64,000 nucleotides of DNA from Diadophis punctatus similis (GCA_023053685.1 JALIGW010000010.1:13251919-13315918), one strand, 5' to 3'. Counted from the first letter of the stretch, positions 33,011-43,391 are shown. Program-made: numbers and translations. Notes: generated from the letters alone by a model not told the origin.

Positions 33011-33229
33011 TCATTCATATAGGTGAGCAGAGAGGAGACCTTCGACCTTCTACAGAAGGCAGTCCTTTCGTGGATCTGACTCAGGGTTTTCCACTCAACC
33101 CTATCAGCATCAGTACTCCCACAATCCTGACAGGTCTCAAGACAGATCGTCCTTTCGGGACAGGGCTCGTCAACCTCAATTTAGAAAGCCCTTCCGTGGG
33201 TCCAGCAACCGTCCGTACAGGCACAATAA

Positions 33230-34680
33230 GTGACTCATGGTCACACATTCCCATTGGGGGCAGGTTACAGTGGTTTGCCAACCAATGGCGAGAGACGACG
33301 ACAGATGCATGGACATTACAAACTGTGAGGCTTGGGTTTACCCTGGAATTTACATCCAACCCTCTGCATCGATTTGTCTAATGCCCTGTTTCCAGAGATG
33401 CCACAAAGATGGCCCTCATGCTGGCCGAGATTCAACACCTGAGGGACATCAGGGCCATAGAAAAGGTCCCAAAGGACCAGGAGGGAAGGGGTTTTTATTC
33501 AGTTCTGTTCCTGGTTCCCAAGAGTTCGGGGGGGGTGTGTGGTCAGTGGGCCATTTTGAATTTAAAGGACCTCAACTTGTACATAAAGTACAGGAGGTTC
33601 AAAATGCAATCCCTGCTTACGATCCTGGGTTGCATCAGGAAAGGAGACTTTATGATCTCCATAGACCTAAAGGAGGCATATCTCCATGTGCCCATCAGGC
33701 CGTCCCACAGGCGGTTCCTCAGGTTCACTTACGCTGGCCACCATTGGCAGTACAGGGCTCTTCCCTTCGGACTGTCCTCAGCTCCAAGGGTTTTTACCAA
33801 GCTCCTGGATGTTATAGCAGCGCACCTCCGCACAAGGCCCATCCGCCTGCAGTGTTACCTGGACAACGTGTTAATTCAGGTGTCATCGTCAGTGCAAATG
33901 GAGAGGGATCTCAATTTCACAGTCCAGACCCTGCAAGATCATGGTTTCTCCGTAAATTGGGAGAAAAGTCACTGTACCTCATCTACCAGACTGACCCATT
34001 TAGGGGCAGTAATCGACACTCTGTCCTCACTAGTCTTCCTCTCGCAGGAACGCAGAGACAGTATAAGGGAGATGATACAGCAGGTGTGATCATTAGAGTT
34101 GGTGCCTCTACTACTTCTTTCCCAGTTGTTAGGCAAAATGATATCGTGCCTCTCCATCTTGCCCTCGGCTCGGCTCCATTCCAGGCCCTTAAAATGGCTG
34201 CTCCTGCCCAGCCAGAGGTCAGGTTGCAGCAATTTACTCTCCCGCATCAAAGTGTCCAGACAGGTTCTGCGCTCATTGGAGTGGTGGGTGTCGCTCGCCA
34301 TGGAGAAGGGCTCGCTGTTTCGAGAGCCGACACGACTAGTACTGACGTCAGATGCCAGCCTGTTTGGATGGGGCGCCCACCTCAGTACCAAGGTTGCTCA
34401 GGGTCGTTGGTCGCAGCAAGACCTTCTCAATGACATCAATTGGCTGGAGCTGAGAGCAGCTCACCTGGTGCTCCGCCATTTCCAACAGGATCTCTCAGGC
34501 CACCACGTGCTTCTGTTGACGGACAATGTCACAGCAAAGGAGCATATGAACAGGCAGGGGAGCACACACGCCAGAGTGTTGATGTGTGAAACACAGAGCT
34601 TATGCATCTGGGCGGAGACTCACCTGTGCTCCTTGCGGGTGGACCACATTTCGGGGGTAACCAACACCCAGACAGACTGA
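33230..34680 (+). pseudogene. DIRS B reverse transcriptase and RNase H, YLDN active site
   Basis: The RT begins with GGRLQWFANQW, meets a stop at 33379-33381 and continues open from 33409 to 34089. Blocks seen include FLVPKSSGG, KGDFMISIDLKEAYLHVPI, FRFTYAGHHWQYRALPFGL and, at 33856-33867, Tyr-Leu-Asp-Asn where YLDD is expected, so the second catalytic Asp is lost. A frame change at 34090 leads into RNase H (34099-34680) with LTSDASLFGWGA, ELRAAH, LLTDN and HISGVTN. The product would not polymerise DNA. Confidence 0.85.
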
Positions 34681-36195
34681 TTGAGCAGGACAGCGCTCGA
34701 CCAGTCCGAATGGCAACTCCACCCAGCTCTCTTCGGCCAGATCATGGAGAAATTCGGCCGTCTGTCTCTGGACTTGTTCGCCAGCACTCAAAATGCGCAA
34801 CTTCTGGGATTTTTTTCCTGGTTCCGCAATCCAGCAGCAGAGGGGACCAATGCCCTATGACTTCCCTGGCCGGCGGAACTCTTGTACACCTTCCCTCCGA
34901 CCCCACTGATTCCACATGTCATCAGGAAGATCATGGAGGAAGAAGCAGAGGTGATCCTGGTGGCTCCTCACTGGCCGAGGAGGCCATTGTTCGCGGACTT
35001 GATGACACTGTCCATCTCATGCCCTTGGAGGATTCCCCCTCACAAGATCTCCCTTCGCTAAGGAGCCGTGCAACATCCAGATCTGCAGTGGCTCAAACTA
35101 GTCATTTGGCGATTGAGCGGGAGTCGTTCAGGAGGGGTCACTATTCGAGAAAAGTGATTTCCACCATTCTGGCTTCCAGAAGGGCATCTACGATCAGGAT
35201 ATACGAGGCCATCTGGGTGGCCTTTAGTCATTGGTGTGCCACTCGGAATTTATTACCTACAACCGAACTGTGCCACAGGTTTTGGATTTCCTGCAGGTAG
35301 GCTTTGACAAAGGCCTCTCCACAAATACCCTTCGCAGACAAGTGGCCACTTTAGCCACTGTCCTTCAGGGAGAGGATGCAATTCCTCTTTCGCATTACCC
35401 GGGGTGCAGAGTTTTTTTAAAGGGGTATCCAACTTGTTGCCTCCACCTGTCCACCGGTACTCTACCTGGGATCTGTCGGTTGTACTGCAAGCACTCACGG
35501 CGTCACCATTCGAGCCTCTCCATTCGACTAGTATCAGATTATTGACTTTCAAGGTTGCCTTTCTAGTCACAATCACTTCAGCTCGCAGAATTTCAGAGCT
35601 TGCTGCCCTGTCTGTACATCAAGACTTGTGTATTTTTCATGCCAACAGAGTGGTCCTTCGTTTAGATCCAACGTTTGTACCAAAGGTCAATACCTTGTTC
35701 CACAGAACTCAGGAAGTTATCCTGCCGGATTTCTGTCCGAATCCTAGGCATCTGAGTGAGAGGCGTTGGCATACGTTGGATGTCCGCAGGGCGTTGCGCA
35801 AATATATTAAGCAGACGGAGCAGTTCAGACACTCAGAGGTGCTCTTTGTCTCCTTTCAACCTAGGACAATGGGCAAGAAAACACCATCTACCATCGGGCG
35901 TTGGCTGAAGGCCTGCACTGCGTTTGCCTATGAGCATCAGGCCAGACCAGCTCCTCGCCGCATAACAGCACACTCAACCAGGAGTGCGCCCACCACGGTG
36001 GCGTGGGCCACGCAGGCCTCTATCCTTGAGATTTGCAGAGCAGCCACGTGGGCTTCGCCATCACCGTTTGTGAGAAATTACAAGCTTGACATGTTTGCCT
36101 CGGCGGAGGCGGTGTTTGGGAGACAAGTGTTGCAACGGGTTCTACCAGCCGAGGGGACCCTGGACCAATCTGTTTCCCGCCCAACATCGATTTAG
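34681..36195 (+). pseudogene. DIRS B tyrosine recombinase, N-terminal part frameshifted
   Basis: The N-terminal half (34681-35400) is spread over several frames with stops (LSLDLFAS, VILVAPHWPR, LAIERESF). From 35404 to 36195 the frame is open for 263 codons and holds the catalytic core: ITSARRISELAAL (first Arg), a KVNTLFH segment, ITAHSTRSAPTTVAW (H-x-x-R), RAATWASP and VRNYKLDMFAS (Tyr nucleophile). The RHRY tetrad is therefore complete in the C-terminal part. It ends at TAG 36193-36195. Confidence 0.82.
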
Positions 36196-36240
36196 CTTGG
36201 GTATATCTCATGCTTGGACTCTCCAAGCAGCGCACAGGAG

Positions 36241-36298
36241 AATGAACGTTGGCTTACCTGAACGTTCGTTCTATGTGCGCTGCAGGAGAGTCCAATCC
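36241..36298. repeat. DIRS B internal complementary region
   Basis: AATGAACGTTGGCTTACCTG and GTTCGTTCTATGTGCGCTGC here are the reverse complement of the element's right terminus at 36470-36527. In DIRS elements this region is thought to template the circular intermediate. Confidence 0.82.
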
Positions 36299-36585
36299 CA
36301 CCCTGGTTCTGATATGGTCCGGGGTCCAGGAGTGACCGATGTATCAGATGGACTGCATCTTCTCCAGATCTGGGTCTTCATTGAAAAAACTGGAGCTCGG
36401 TTGGAGGAAGAGGCGTGGCCAAAGAAATTTCAACTCAATCCCTGGCCAATCAGACGAGAAGATAATCCATGCTTGGACCTCTCCCGCAGCGCACATAGAA
36501 CGAACATTCAGGTAAGCCAACGTTCATTTTACTTAAATAATATATTTAGTCCAAAGTGTTGGGTAAATATAGTGTACATATAGAC

Positions 36586-36851
36586 TATCAGAGTTACGCA
36601 ATAAATCAGAAGCTTCAAAAGATAACTGCATTTTGCTGATTCAAATAACTTCTTTATAAGTAGAATAAAACATTAACAATACCACACTTTGTTTCAGATC
36701 ACATGTTTAGATGTTTTCATACTGGAGTATAATGGTGGACAGACTAAACCACACCCTTCTTCTTGCTAAGTTTCTGGACATGCTCAATTAACACTTCAGC
36801 CTGATTGGCTGACTCAATCACATGGCTCACCCAGTCATGAATATTCCAACA
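36586..36851 (-). repeat. 3' LTR of copia element 2
   Basis: On the minus strand it runs TGTTGGAATATTCATGAC to CGTAACTCTGATA. It differs from the 5' LTR at two sites (T/G in ATGTTTAG, A/T in GGCTCACC). The pol stop codon TGA lies inside it. Confidence 0.95.
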
Positions 36852-39800
36852 CTCCTCCCTTCATTACTGGGAGAGACATCAGACCTATTGGATTTAAATA
36901 TTTCCCATGATTCACATTACCCAATGGTTTGGTCATCATGTCTGCTAAATTATCCTCTGAAGAACAATGATGTAAACGTATCAATTTTTCTTTTACAGCT
37001 TCCCTGACATTACAATACTTAATGTCCACATGTTTACTTCTGTTCTTCACTCTGTCACCTGTTGCCATTTTTATACAAGCAGCATTATCTTCATAAACAG
37101 TTACAGCTTCATTTACATTTACATTTAAATCTTGTAACAACTGTACATACCAAACTACTTCAGAACATAACTCAGACAATGCAATAAACTCTGCTTCAGC
37201 AGTTGAAATAGCAACCGTTGTTTGTTTTCTGGACTTCCAACCAATTAAAGCCCCTCCAAACATTATTACAATTCCAGAATTAGACTTTCTGGTTTTTACA
37301 TCATTTGCATAATCACTATCAACATAACATTTCAATTTTAATTCTTCAGTGACCTTTATTTGAAGACCCAAATTCACAGTTCCCTTCAAATACCTGAGAA
37401 TTCTTTTCACACCCATCCAATGCAACTTTGTAGGTGTAGCAGTAAAGCGACTTAGAATGCTCACTGCACAAGCTATGTCTGGTCTGGACCACTGTGACAG
37501 ATATAACAGACTCCCTATTGCAGAGTGATATATCTCCTGATCACAGGCTTCACTTTTATCCTCACCCAAACTATTGTAAAAATCTGTGCTCATAGGTGTA
37601 GGAGCAATATTACAATCTTTCATGTTATACTTCTCTAATAATTGTTCAATTTTTCTCCTTTGACTGAGAATATAACCCTTTTCAGTTTTTTGTATCTCTA
37701 CACCGAGATAATTCTTTATTTCTCCCAAATTCTTTAATTCAAATTTCTTTTCTAACTTATTAGCAAATTCTTTAACTTGTGATGCATCCTTTGCAATGAA
37801 ACAAAGATCATCCACAAATGCTAATAGTAGACAATTCCCACCTTGTAACTTTCCAGTGTATATGCAACCATCAGCTTTGCAACTCTTGAACCCAAGACCT
37901 TTCAATGCAGTATCTAAACAGATATTCCAATTTCTGGCTGACTGCTTCAGCCCATAAATGGCCTTGTTCAATTTATACACTATGTTAGGCTTTTTATTTT
38001 CATACCCTGGCGCTTGAACCATATAAATTTCTTCCTCTAATTCAGCATTGAGAAATGCAGTGGTTATATCAAAATGCCAAATTCTATGCCTATATGCTGA
38101 TGCTAATGCCAGTGCTAGTCTTATGCTCTCACCTTTTACAGTTGGTGCAAACACCTCATCATAGTGCACATTCTTTAATTGAGAAAAACCTTGTGCCACC
38201 AACCTTGCCTTATACTGTACTTCATTATTGGGTAATACCTTTTTCTTATATACCCACTTACATCCTACAGCCTTGGTACCCTGTGGCAAAGTCACAGATG
38301 TGAACACTTCATGATCTCCCATGGATTTCATCTCTTTATCCATGGCTTCCTTCCACTTTTCTTGTTCAACTTTTGGTAATGCCAATACTTCCTTATAGTT
38401 TCTTGGCTCATACCACACATTACACACTTTAACTTTACTGGCAGAATACCTGTCTGGCGGAACCCCTCTGTTCCTACGCTCTGACCTACGTGGCATTGCC
38501 TGTACTTGTGTTTCAAGCTTTTCTGGCTTCATATCTTGTTCAGACTCTCCTCCCTGAACATAGACACCTTCAGTAAATGATTCACCATCATTACATGAGT
38601 TATTGTCACTAAGTGGATCACCGTCGCTAAGTGGATCACCGTCACTAAGTGAGACATTTTCAGAATTTGCATCAATTCTGTTCCAATTTTGTTCTGCAAA
38701 ACTAGCAGACCTTGAAATCACTATCCTTTTACTTCCATCGCTAAAGCGATACCCTTTTGAGCCTGGCTCATAGCTCACAAATCTGAGCTTTCTAGCCTTT
38801 TGTTGTCCCTTTCTTCTGATTGCCTTTGGAATATGTACCCAAGCAGTACTTCCAAATATTTTTAAATGTGCTAGAGAAGGCTTTCTCCCATATAGCATTG
38901 CATATGGAGTATTATTGATGGATGAACTCCACAGCCTATTAACTAAATAATTGGCAGTCAGTATGGCTTCACCCCAATATGACCTGCTCATACCAGAATC
39001 CTCCAGTAATGAGTCTTTCATTGTTTGCAAAACACCATTCCTCTTTTCAGCCACTCCGTTCTCTCCCGGTGTGTAAGGATTTGTGCGCCTGTGTCTTATT
39101 CCCAATTGTCTCAACCATTGTTGAAAATTTGTTGACATAAATTCAGAACCTCTGTCAGTTTGCAACTGACATACCTGTTGTTTGTACCTTCTCTCTACAA
39201 AGCTTAACCATTTCTTAAATTGCTGTAGCACCTCTTTTTTACTCTTAAGTAAGTAGCAAAACCCAAACCTGCTGTAGTCATCCACAATGACCAGCGCATA
39301 CTTTGCTCCTCCCAAACTGGCTTGCATAGGCCCAATTAAATCAGCATGCACCAGTTCTAGAGCTCTTGTGGTTTGTCTTGTGCTAAACTTGCTCACTGGG
39401 AATGCTTTAGATTTCGATGCTTTGCATACTGCACAATCCAAATATGCCTTACATCCCTTCAAATCTAATCCTTCTGCAAATTCTTTCATTTGTTGAACAA
39501 CCTTAAAATTAGCATGACCAAGTCGTCTGTGCAGAAGATGAACACACGAATTGTGTTCTGCTACATTTTTAAATATCTGGGAACAATGTGGGACCTTTTG
39601 TCCCTGCAATACATAAAGATTATCCTCTTTTATGCCCTGTGCACAAACATTCCCATTTCTTTGGATGAGACACTTCCCATTAACAAATATGGTTTCATAA
39701 CCTTGCTTGTCTAAACTAGACACACTTAACAAATTATGCTCCATTTCAGGTACATATAACACATCAGTAAACCTGGATTCCAAATATGGAATTTGCACAT

Positions 39801-40824
39801 CGCCTCTTCCAATGATTTTAGCCTTTTGACCATTGGCTAAGGCCACTTCTTCATGGTTTCCTGGGAAAAATCTGGAAAATAAGTCAGAATTATTAACAAT
39901 TGTTTGACTAGCCCCACTGTCAATCAACCATTTGTCTCTATTGTTATTATAACAAACTTTTGCAACTGCAATCTGTCCTTGCAAATAATGTCTCTTGTCT
40001 TGCACATTTCTTCTCTGTGCACAGCTTTTCTGCAGATGATTTGTCTCTCCACAAATGAAACACGCTTTCTTATCTTGCTTGCAGAATTGTTGCTGTGTAA
40101 CTTGATCTCTCCTGCCTCTGCTCTCCTCTTGTCTGCAGACACCTTGGCTGTTGCTAGAGATAGGCAGCCTGTGGAAAATTTTGCTGGAGACTTGCTGTAA
40201 GTTTCCACTGTACTCCTTGTTGAGCCCCCGCCTGTGGAATTTTCCATCAGCATGGCTGAAAAGCCTTTTCTCATATTCATTCAATAAACACGATTTCAAA
40301 GCCTCCAAATTCAAATCTGCTTCTGGCTTACTTTCAAAAATAGCTGATACAGTCTCCCAGCTCTGATCCAAACTATTTAACACTAATAAAACTTTTTGGG
40401 ACTCTGGAAACTTTACTCCACGTTGCTCCAATTCTAGAAAATTAGACTGCATTTTCATTAAATGATCTTCCATAGAATCTCCTGTCTGCAAACTCATTCT
40501 GAAAAGCTTTCTTGAAAGTTGGACCACATTACACGCAGAAACATTGACATGTACTGCTTTCAATTTCTGCCATATTTCTTTTGCAGACTTTAATTCAGCT
40601 ACATTTAAGAATTGATCATCCCCCAGACTTAACAGAAGATAAGCCATAGCTTTGTCATGAGCCTTTTGATCTGCTGCTCCAAGCACACCTTGTGGGGGGT
40701 CTGCTACGATGTCCCATAATTCTTTTGCTTTCAAAAAACATTCCATTTTTGCAGCCCAAATTAAATAATTTTTCTTCCCCAATTTAGGTATTGGACTGTC
40801 TTTAAATTCCATAGCAGCAGCCAT
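36835..40824 (-). CDS. Copia 2 Gag-Pol polyprotein, intact
   Basis: An uninterrupted ORF of about 1,329 codons. Gag capsid occupies roughly residues 1-200 (LIWAAKMECF, KEIWQKLKAVHV). The zinc knuckle CX2CX4HX4C is at about 255-268 and protease DSGA at about 302-305. The integrase zinc site has H432, H437, C464 and C467, and the integrase triad is D495, D557 and E593. RT (about 850-1090) has Phe-Val-Asp-Asp at about 1002-1005 (37807-37818). RNase H is at about 1165-1290 (YVDSDYAN, STAEAEF, YEDNAAC). Gag and Pol share one frame. A tandem SDGDPL repeat lies between integrase and RT. The FVDD box is a conservative variant of YVDD. The last residues (GGVLEYS) are encoded inside the 3' LTR. Confidence 0.95.
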   Translation of the reverse strand: MAAAMEFKDSPIPKLGKKNYLIWAAKMECFLKAKELWDIVADPPQGVLGAADQKAHDKAMAYLLLSLGDDQFLNVAELKSAKEIWQKLKAVHVNVSACNVVQLSRKLFRMSLQTGDSMEDHLMKMQSNFLELEQRGVKFPESQKVLLVLNSLDQSWETVSAIFESKPEADLNLEALKSCLLNEYEKRLFSHADGKFHRRGLNKEYSGNLQQVSSKIFHRLPISSNSQGVCRQEESRGRRDQVTQQQFCKQDKKACFICGETNHLQKSCAQRRNVQDKRHYLQGQIAVAKVCYNNNRDKWLIDSGASQTIVNNSDLFSRFFPGNHEEVALANGQKAKIIGRGDVQIPYLESRFTDVLYVPEMEHNLLSVSSLDKQGYETIFVNGKCLIQRNGNVCAQGIKEDNLYVLQGQKVPHCSQIFKNVAEHNSCVHLLHRRLGHANFKVVQQMKEFAEGLDLKGCKAYLDCAVCKASKSKAFPVSKFSTRQTTRALELVHADLIGPMQASLGGAKYALVIVDDYSRFGFCYLLKSKKEVLQQFKKWLSFVERRYKQQVCQLQTDRGSEFMSTNFQQWLRQLGIRHRRTNPYTPGENGVAEKRNGVLQTMKDSLLEDSGMSRSYWGEAILTANYLVNRLWSSSINNTPYAMLYGRKPSLAHLKIFGSTAWVHIPKAIRRKGQQKARKLRFVSYEPGSKGYRFSDGSKRIVISRSASFAEQNWNRIDANSENVSLSDGDPLSDGDPLSDNNSCNDGESFTEGVYVQGGESEQDMKPEKLETQVQAMPRRSERRNRGVPPDRYSASKVKVCNVWYEPRNYKEVLALPKVEQEKWKEAMDKEMKSMGDHEVFTSVTLPQGTKAVGCKWVYKKKVLPNNEVQYKARLVAQGFSQLKNVHYDEVFAPTVKGESIRLALALASAYRHRIWHFDITTAFLNAELEEEIYMVQAPGYENKKPNIVYKLNKAIYGLKQSARNWNICLDTALKGLGFKSCKADGCIYTGKLQGGNCLLLAFVDDLCFIAKDASQVKEFANKLEKKFELKNLGEIKNYLGVEIQKTEKGYILSQRRKIEQLLEKYNMKDCNIAPTPMSTDFYNSLGEDKSEACDQEIYHSAIGSLLYLSQWSRPDIACAVSILSRFTATPTKLHWMGVKRILRYLKGTVNLGLQIKVTEELKLKCYVDSDYANDVKTRKSNSGIVIMFGGALIGWKSRKQTTVAISTAEAEFIALSELCSEVVWYVQLLQDLNVNVNEAVTVYEDNAACIKMATGDRVKNRSKHVDIKYCNVREAVKEKLIRLHHCSSEDNLADMMTKPLGNVNHGKYLNPIGLMSLPVMKGGVLEYS

Positions 40825-40925
40825 CCTGCTTTATTTTTCTTCTCTGCCTGTTCCTTTAACAACACAGACAGCTTCTTATCAGCTTTAAATTACAATGCAG
40901 TTTTAACTTTACTTCTTGAGCGATT

Positions 40926-40940
40926 TCTGGGCCCATAACC
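40926..40940 (-). promoter_or_regulatory. Primer-binding site matching tRNA-iMet anticodon arm
   Basis: Directly inside the 5' LTR the minus strand reads GGTTATGGGCCCAG. This is the complement of the initiator tRNA-Met anticodon-arm sequence CTGGGCCCATAACC, not of a tRNA 3' end. Drosophila copia is known to prime with a cleaved 5' half of tRNA-iMet at this place, so the same mode is inferred here. Confidence 0.85.
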
Positions 40941-41206
40941 TATCAGAGTTACGCAATAAATCAGAAGCTTCAAAAGATAACTGCATTTTGCTGATTCAAA
41001 TAACTTCTTTATAAGTAGAATAAAACATTAACAATACCACACTTTGTTTCAGATCACATGTTGAGATGTTTTCATACTGGAGTATAATGGTGGACAGACT
41101 AAACCACACCCTTCTTCTTGCTAAGTTTCTGGACATGCTCAATTAACACTTCAGCCTGATTGGCTGACTCAATCACATGGCTCTCCCAGTCATGAATATT
41201 CCAACA
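40941..41206 (-). repeat. 5' LTR of copia element 2
   Basis: This 266-bp copy of the LTR begins TGTTGGAATATTC on the minus strand at 41206 and ends CTCTGATA at 40941. It should carry the element's promoter. It is followed by the TAGAC duplication. Confidence 0.95.
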
Positions 41207-41211
41207 TAGAC

Positions 41212-41518
41212 ATGAGTGAAAATGTCTGGGTGCAAACACATACAAACATAGTTGAGTCTACTTAGTCTCAGTCCATCATTATTTGTTATTTATCCCAGTC
41301 AGTTAAGGAGATCTTAGGGATTTGCAAATCTAATTCTATTTCCTTAATGAATAATCCAGGAGACCAAATGTTCTTATTAGCACATACTTAATATCACTAT
41401 TTTTTTCTGCAGAGCCTCTTATGAAAAACCTTTGTGGATTCCTGTAGTTTCTTTTCTCGTCGTTATGTTTTCCTTAGTAATGTTGAAGACAGATTTTTTT
41501 ACATAACTGAATAAAAAG
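41212..41518. other. Intron with no recognised feature
   Basis: AT-rich intron sequence between the copia element and a LINE tail. A (GTTT)n run begins at 41519. Confidence 0.45.
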
Positions 41519-41595
41519 TGTTTGTTTGTTTGTTTGTTTGTTTATTTGTTTATTTATTTATTTAAATGGATTTATATGCCGCCCAACTCCCTAAA
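41519..41595 (-). repeat. L2-type LINE tail (minus strand)
   Basis: (TTTG/TTTA)n is followed by AAATGGATTTATATGCCGCC and CAACTCC, the reverse complement of the L2 3' end GGGCGGCATATAAATCC(AAAT)n. Only the tail is present. Confidence 0.75.
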
Positions 41596-43049
41596 TGCTA
41601 AAATTAAGTCTGCACAAATAGCTTGATAGTGTTGCTCATGAAACTTTGTGTATTAATTTTATCGGGTGCCTATAAAGTGTGTCTACTTAACTAGTTGCAG
41701 CTAAAAAAGTATATTAGCACCGTATAGCCATCCTTTCTTGAATATAATTTGAGATAGTACAATATTTTCCAACACTAAATACTGAACCATAGAACAAAGC
41801 AATGTATTGTCAGCTGTCCAGCTAGTGAATACAAAAAAAAGAACTCCTGGGACATTGTTCTTTCCAAAAAGTAAACGTTTATTGAATATGCTACATTGGC
41901 ACAGAAGAAACAAAACCACCTCTGAGCTTCCCACGTGAAAGCCCATAGAGTTAAACTTGCTTTTCCCCTTTGGCCATTCCCCTCAGTTCATTGCGTTATT
42001 CAATTAAATCAGCTCCTTTTGTTATGAGAACGGCCTGCATCATTCAAACACCTGCGCAGCATGATCTTGGGGTTGGCAACAAGGTCTCACAATCTGCAAA
42101 CAGAGTCTTGGCATTCCATTCCCACCCTAGACATTCCAACCATCCCCCTCCCGATTGTAGTCAACTTGAGAGCAAAGAAGTAACTAGGTGAAGAGCGAAA
42201 CACTCTTGACATCTATTATATGACTCCTAAAAATATAATATTCTTTTAAATGTGAAATGATTGTAGCTGAAGTTGTTTATAGGGTGGGAGTTTTCGGTTC
42301 TGTTAATGATTGCACAGAACTTATGCATACCTGCTTTTGCAGCTGAAATTCAGAATTTCAGTTTTTAAACTAAATGTTCTCAGATAAAACAGATATTTTC
42401 ATTTGTTTCTGTCAAGTCTCACACTAAATCATAGTTTTAGCTACATTTGTTCAGCATGGAAATTTAAGGGTGTTTACACAAGGGAAAAAATTGTCCTCTC
42501 CTCTATACAGATTTGAGGCCCCTCAAAAGCTTTCTGAAAATACTGTTTGTCAGTATGGGGTTAAGTGCAAGATGTTGCTATGTAAAATAGGCACAGGAAT
42601 TTCTCTTTGTTTCTATAAGCAATAATTTAAAGCAAGATTTCTACTTACAGTTTATTTCAAATTTGGTAAGAAAATCAGATGCTTTTTTTTGTGCTGCCTT
42701 TTCCAAATAAACTTCAACTATATACTTTATTTATATTATAACAAAGTCATACTGAGCAATACTTGTGGCCCACCTATAAATTCACTTTTATGGTGGCACT
42801 GGAGAAATTGAAAATGTTGTATAATGGGAATATCAGTGTTTGTATATGATCAAGGTATCTTAGTATAAGTTGAATAAAGTAGCAGTTATTTCTTGCTGTC
42901 TTGTTTACTTTATAATTATAGCTTTTTCTCTCAGTGTCATGCTTTGCTACACTACTCACCTAAACTTAAAAATGTACTATTTATTGAAGTTGATAAAACC
43001 AAAGTATACCTCTTAAGTTGACTATCATCATATCACTGGTTTTTGAAAG
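41596..43049. other. Intron; possible LTR-like block at about 41840-42195
   Basis: The block has a poly(A)-signal-like motif on the minus strand (AATAAACG, complement of CGTTTATTG at 41877) and ends ACACTCTTGACA. This resembles an LTR, but I could not define matching termini or a target duplication. The rest is AT-rich intron without coding potential. Confidence 0.35.
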
Positions 43050-43157
43050 GTAACTGGCCTTCGCCTATATGACTGGAGTCTACAAGCATATATAAGCCTA
43101 GAATCTCTTTGGAAAGATAGTTCAAAAAAGAAAAAGTCTGCAAAAGCAAGTAGCAAG
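43050..43157 (+). CDS. APOO: APOO/MIC26 coding exon (C-terminal region)
   Basis: The acceptor is TTTTTGAAAG, with a rather weak pyrimidine tract, and the donor is GTATGG. In phase 0 it encodes VTGLRLYDWSLQAYISLES, then LWKDSSKKKKSAKASSK. RLYDW and the LWK block are specific to APOO rather than APOOL. The tail is more lysine-rich than in mammals. With the earlier exons this gives 194 codons, close to the roughly 198 residues of mammalian APOO if a short first exon and a near-empty last exon are added. Confidence 0.9.
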
Positions 43158-43270
43158 GTATGGTATCTGACATGTTTCTTTCATGATGAGTTTGTTTTGG
43201 TGGTCTTGGCTTTTTTGTTTTGATTTGGCATGTACTTCTTTATTTCTGCTGATTTGTTCTTATATTGTAG

Positions 43271-43276
43271 TTATAA
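43271..43276 (+). CDS. APOO: Candidate terminal APOO exon (one codon plus stop)
   Basis: A good acceptor (TTTGTTCTTATATTGTAG, ending at 43270) is followed in the right phase by TTA TAA, which would add Leu and stop. This brings the protein to about the expected family length. The rest of the exon would be 3' untranslated sequence running through LINE and hAT remnants to an AATAAA at 43627-43632. Inferred from position and length only. Confidence 0.5.
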   Translation, partial: L

Positions 43277-43289
43277 AAGCTATGCAGGG

Positions 43290-43385
43290 ATAAAAACAAG
43301 CTTTCATATGCTGGTTCCACAAACTTCAGTAATATTTAGGAAAAGCCTGAAGACGTGGCTCTGCCATTTTGCCTGGAGATCCATT
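43290..43385 (+). repeat. L2-type LINE 3' coding remnant
   Basis: GGAAAAGCCTGAAGACGTGG and CTCTGCCATTTTGCCTGG correspond to the L2 C-terminal segment seen at 11589-11630. It is heavily decayed and lies in the presumed 3' UTR. Confidence 0.55.
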
Positions 43386-43391
43386 AGGGTA

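Larger units (their letters stand above)
30558..36527 (+). mobile_element. DIRS-type retrotransposon (family B), full span, inactivated
   Basis: The terminal inverted repeats are about 115 bp. The left (30569-30680, CCAAGCATGGGTTATCTTCT, GATTGGCCAGGGACTGAGTT) is inverted at 36370-36485. The right terminal extension (36470-36527) is repeated inverted as an internal complementary region at 36241-36298. Between them lie gag, RT, RNase H and a tyrosine recombinase in the order of DIRS elements, all in the plus strand and sense to the host gene. Frames are broken. No target duplication is evident, as expected for tyrosine-recombinase insertion. Confidence 0.87.
36586..41206 (-). mobile_element. 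Complete Ty1/copia retrotransposon 2 with TAGAC duplication
   Basis: The 4,621-bp element is flanked by TAGAC on both sides (36581-36585 and 41207-41211). It has two 266-bp LTRs differing at two positions, a primer-binding site next to the 5' LTR, a purine-rich tract (GAAGGGAGGAG) next to the 3' LTR, and one uninterrupted gag-pol ORF. Everything required of an autonomous copia element is visible. It lies antisense in the last long intron of the APOO-like gene. Confidence 0.95.

Noticed and set aside
36586..41206. Endogenous retrovirus interpretation
   Set aside because: The protease-integrase-RT-RNase H order, 5-bp duplication, short LTRs and lack of an envelope frame identify Ty1/copia.
41840..42195. 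Solo LTR
   Set aside because: It is suggestive in composition, but no matching TG/CA ends with a duplication could be defined, so it is noted only as a possibility.
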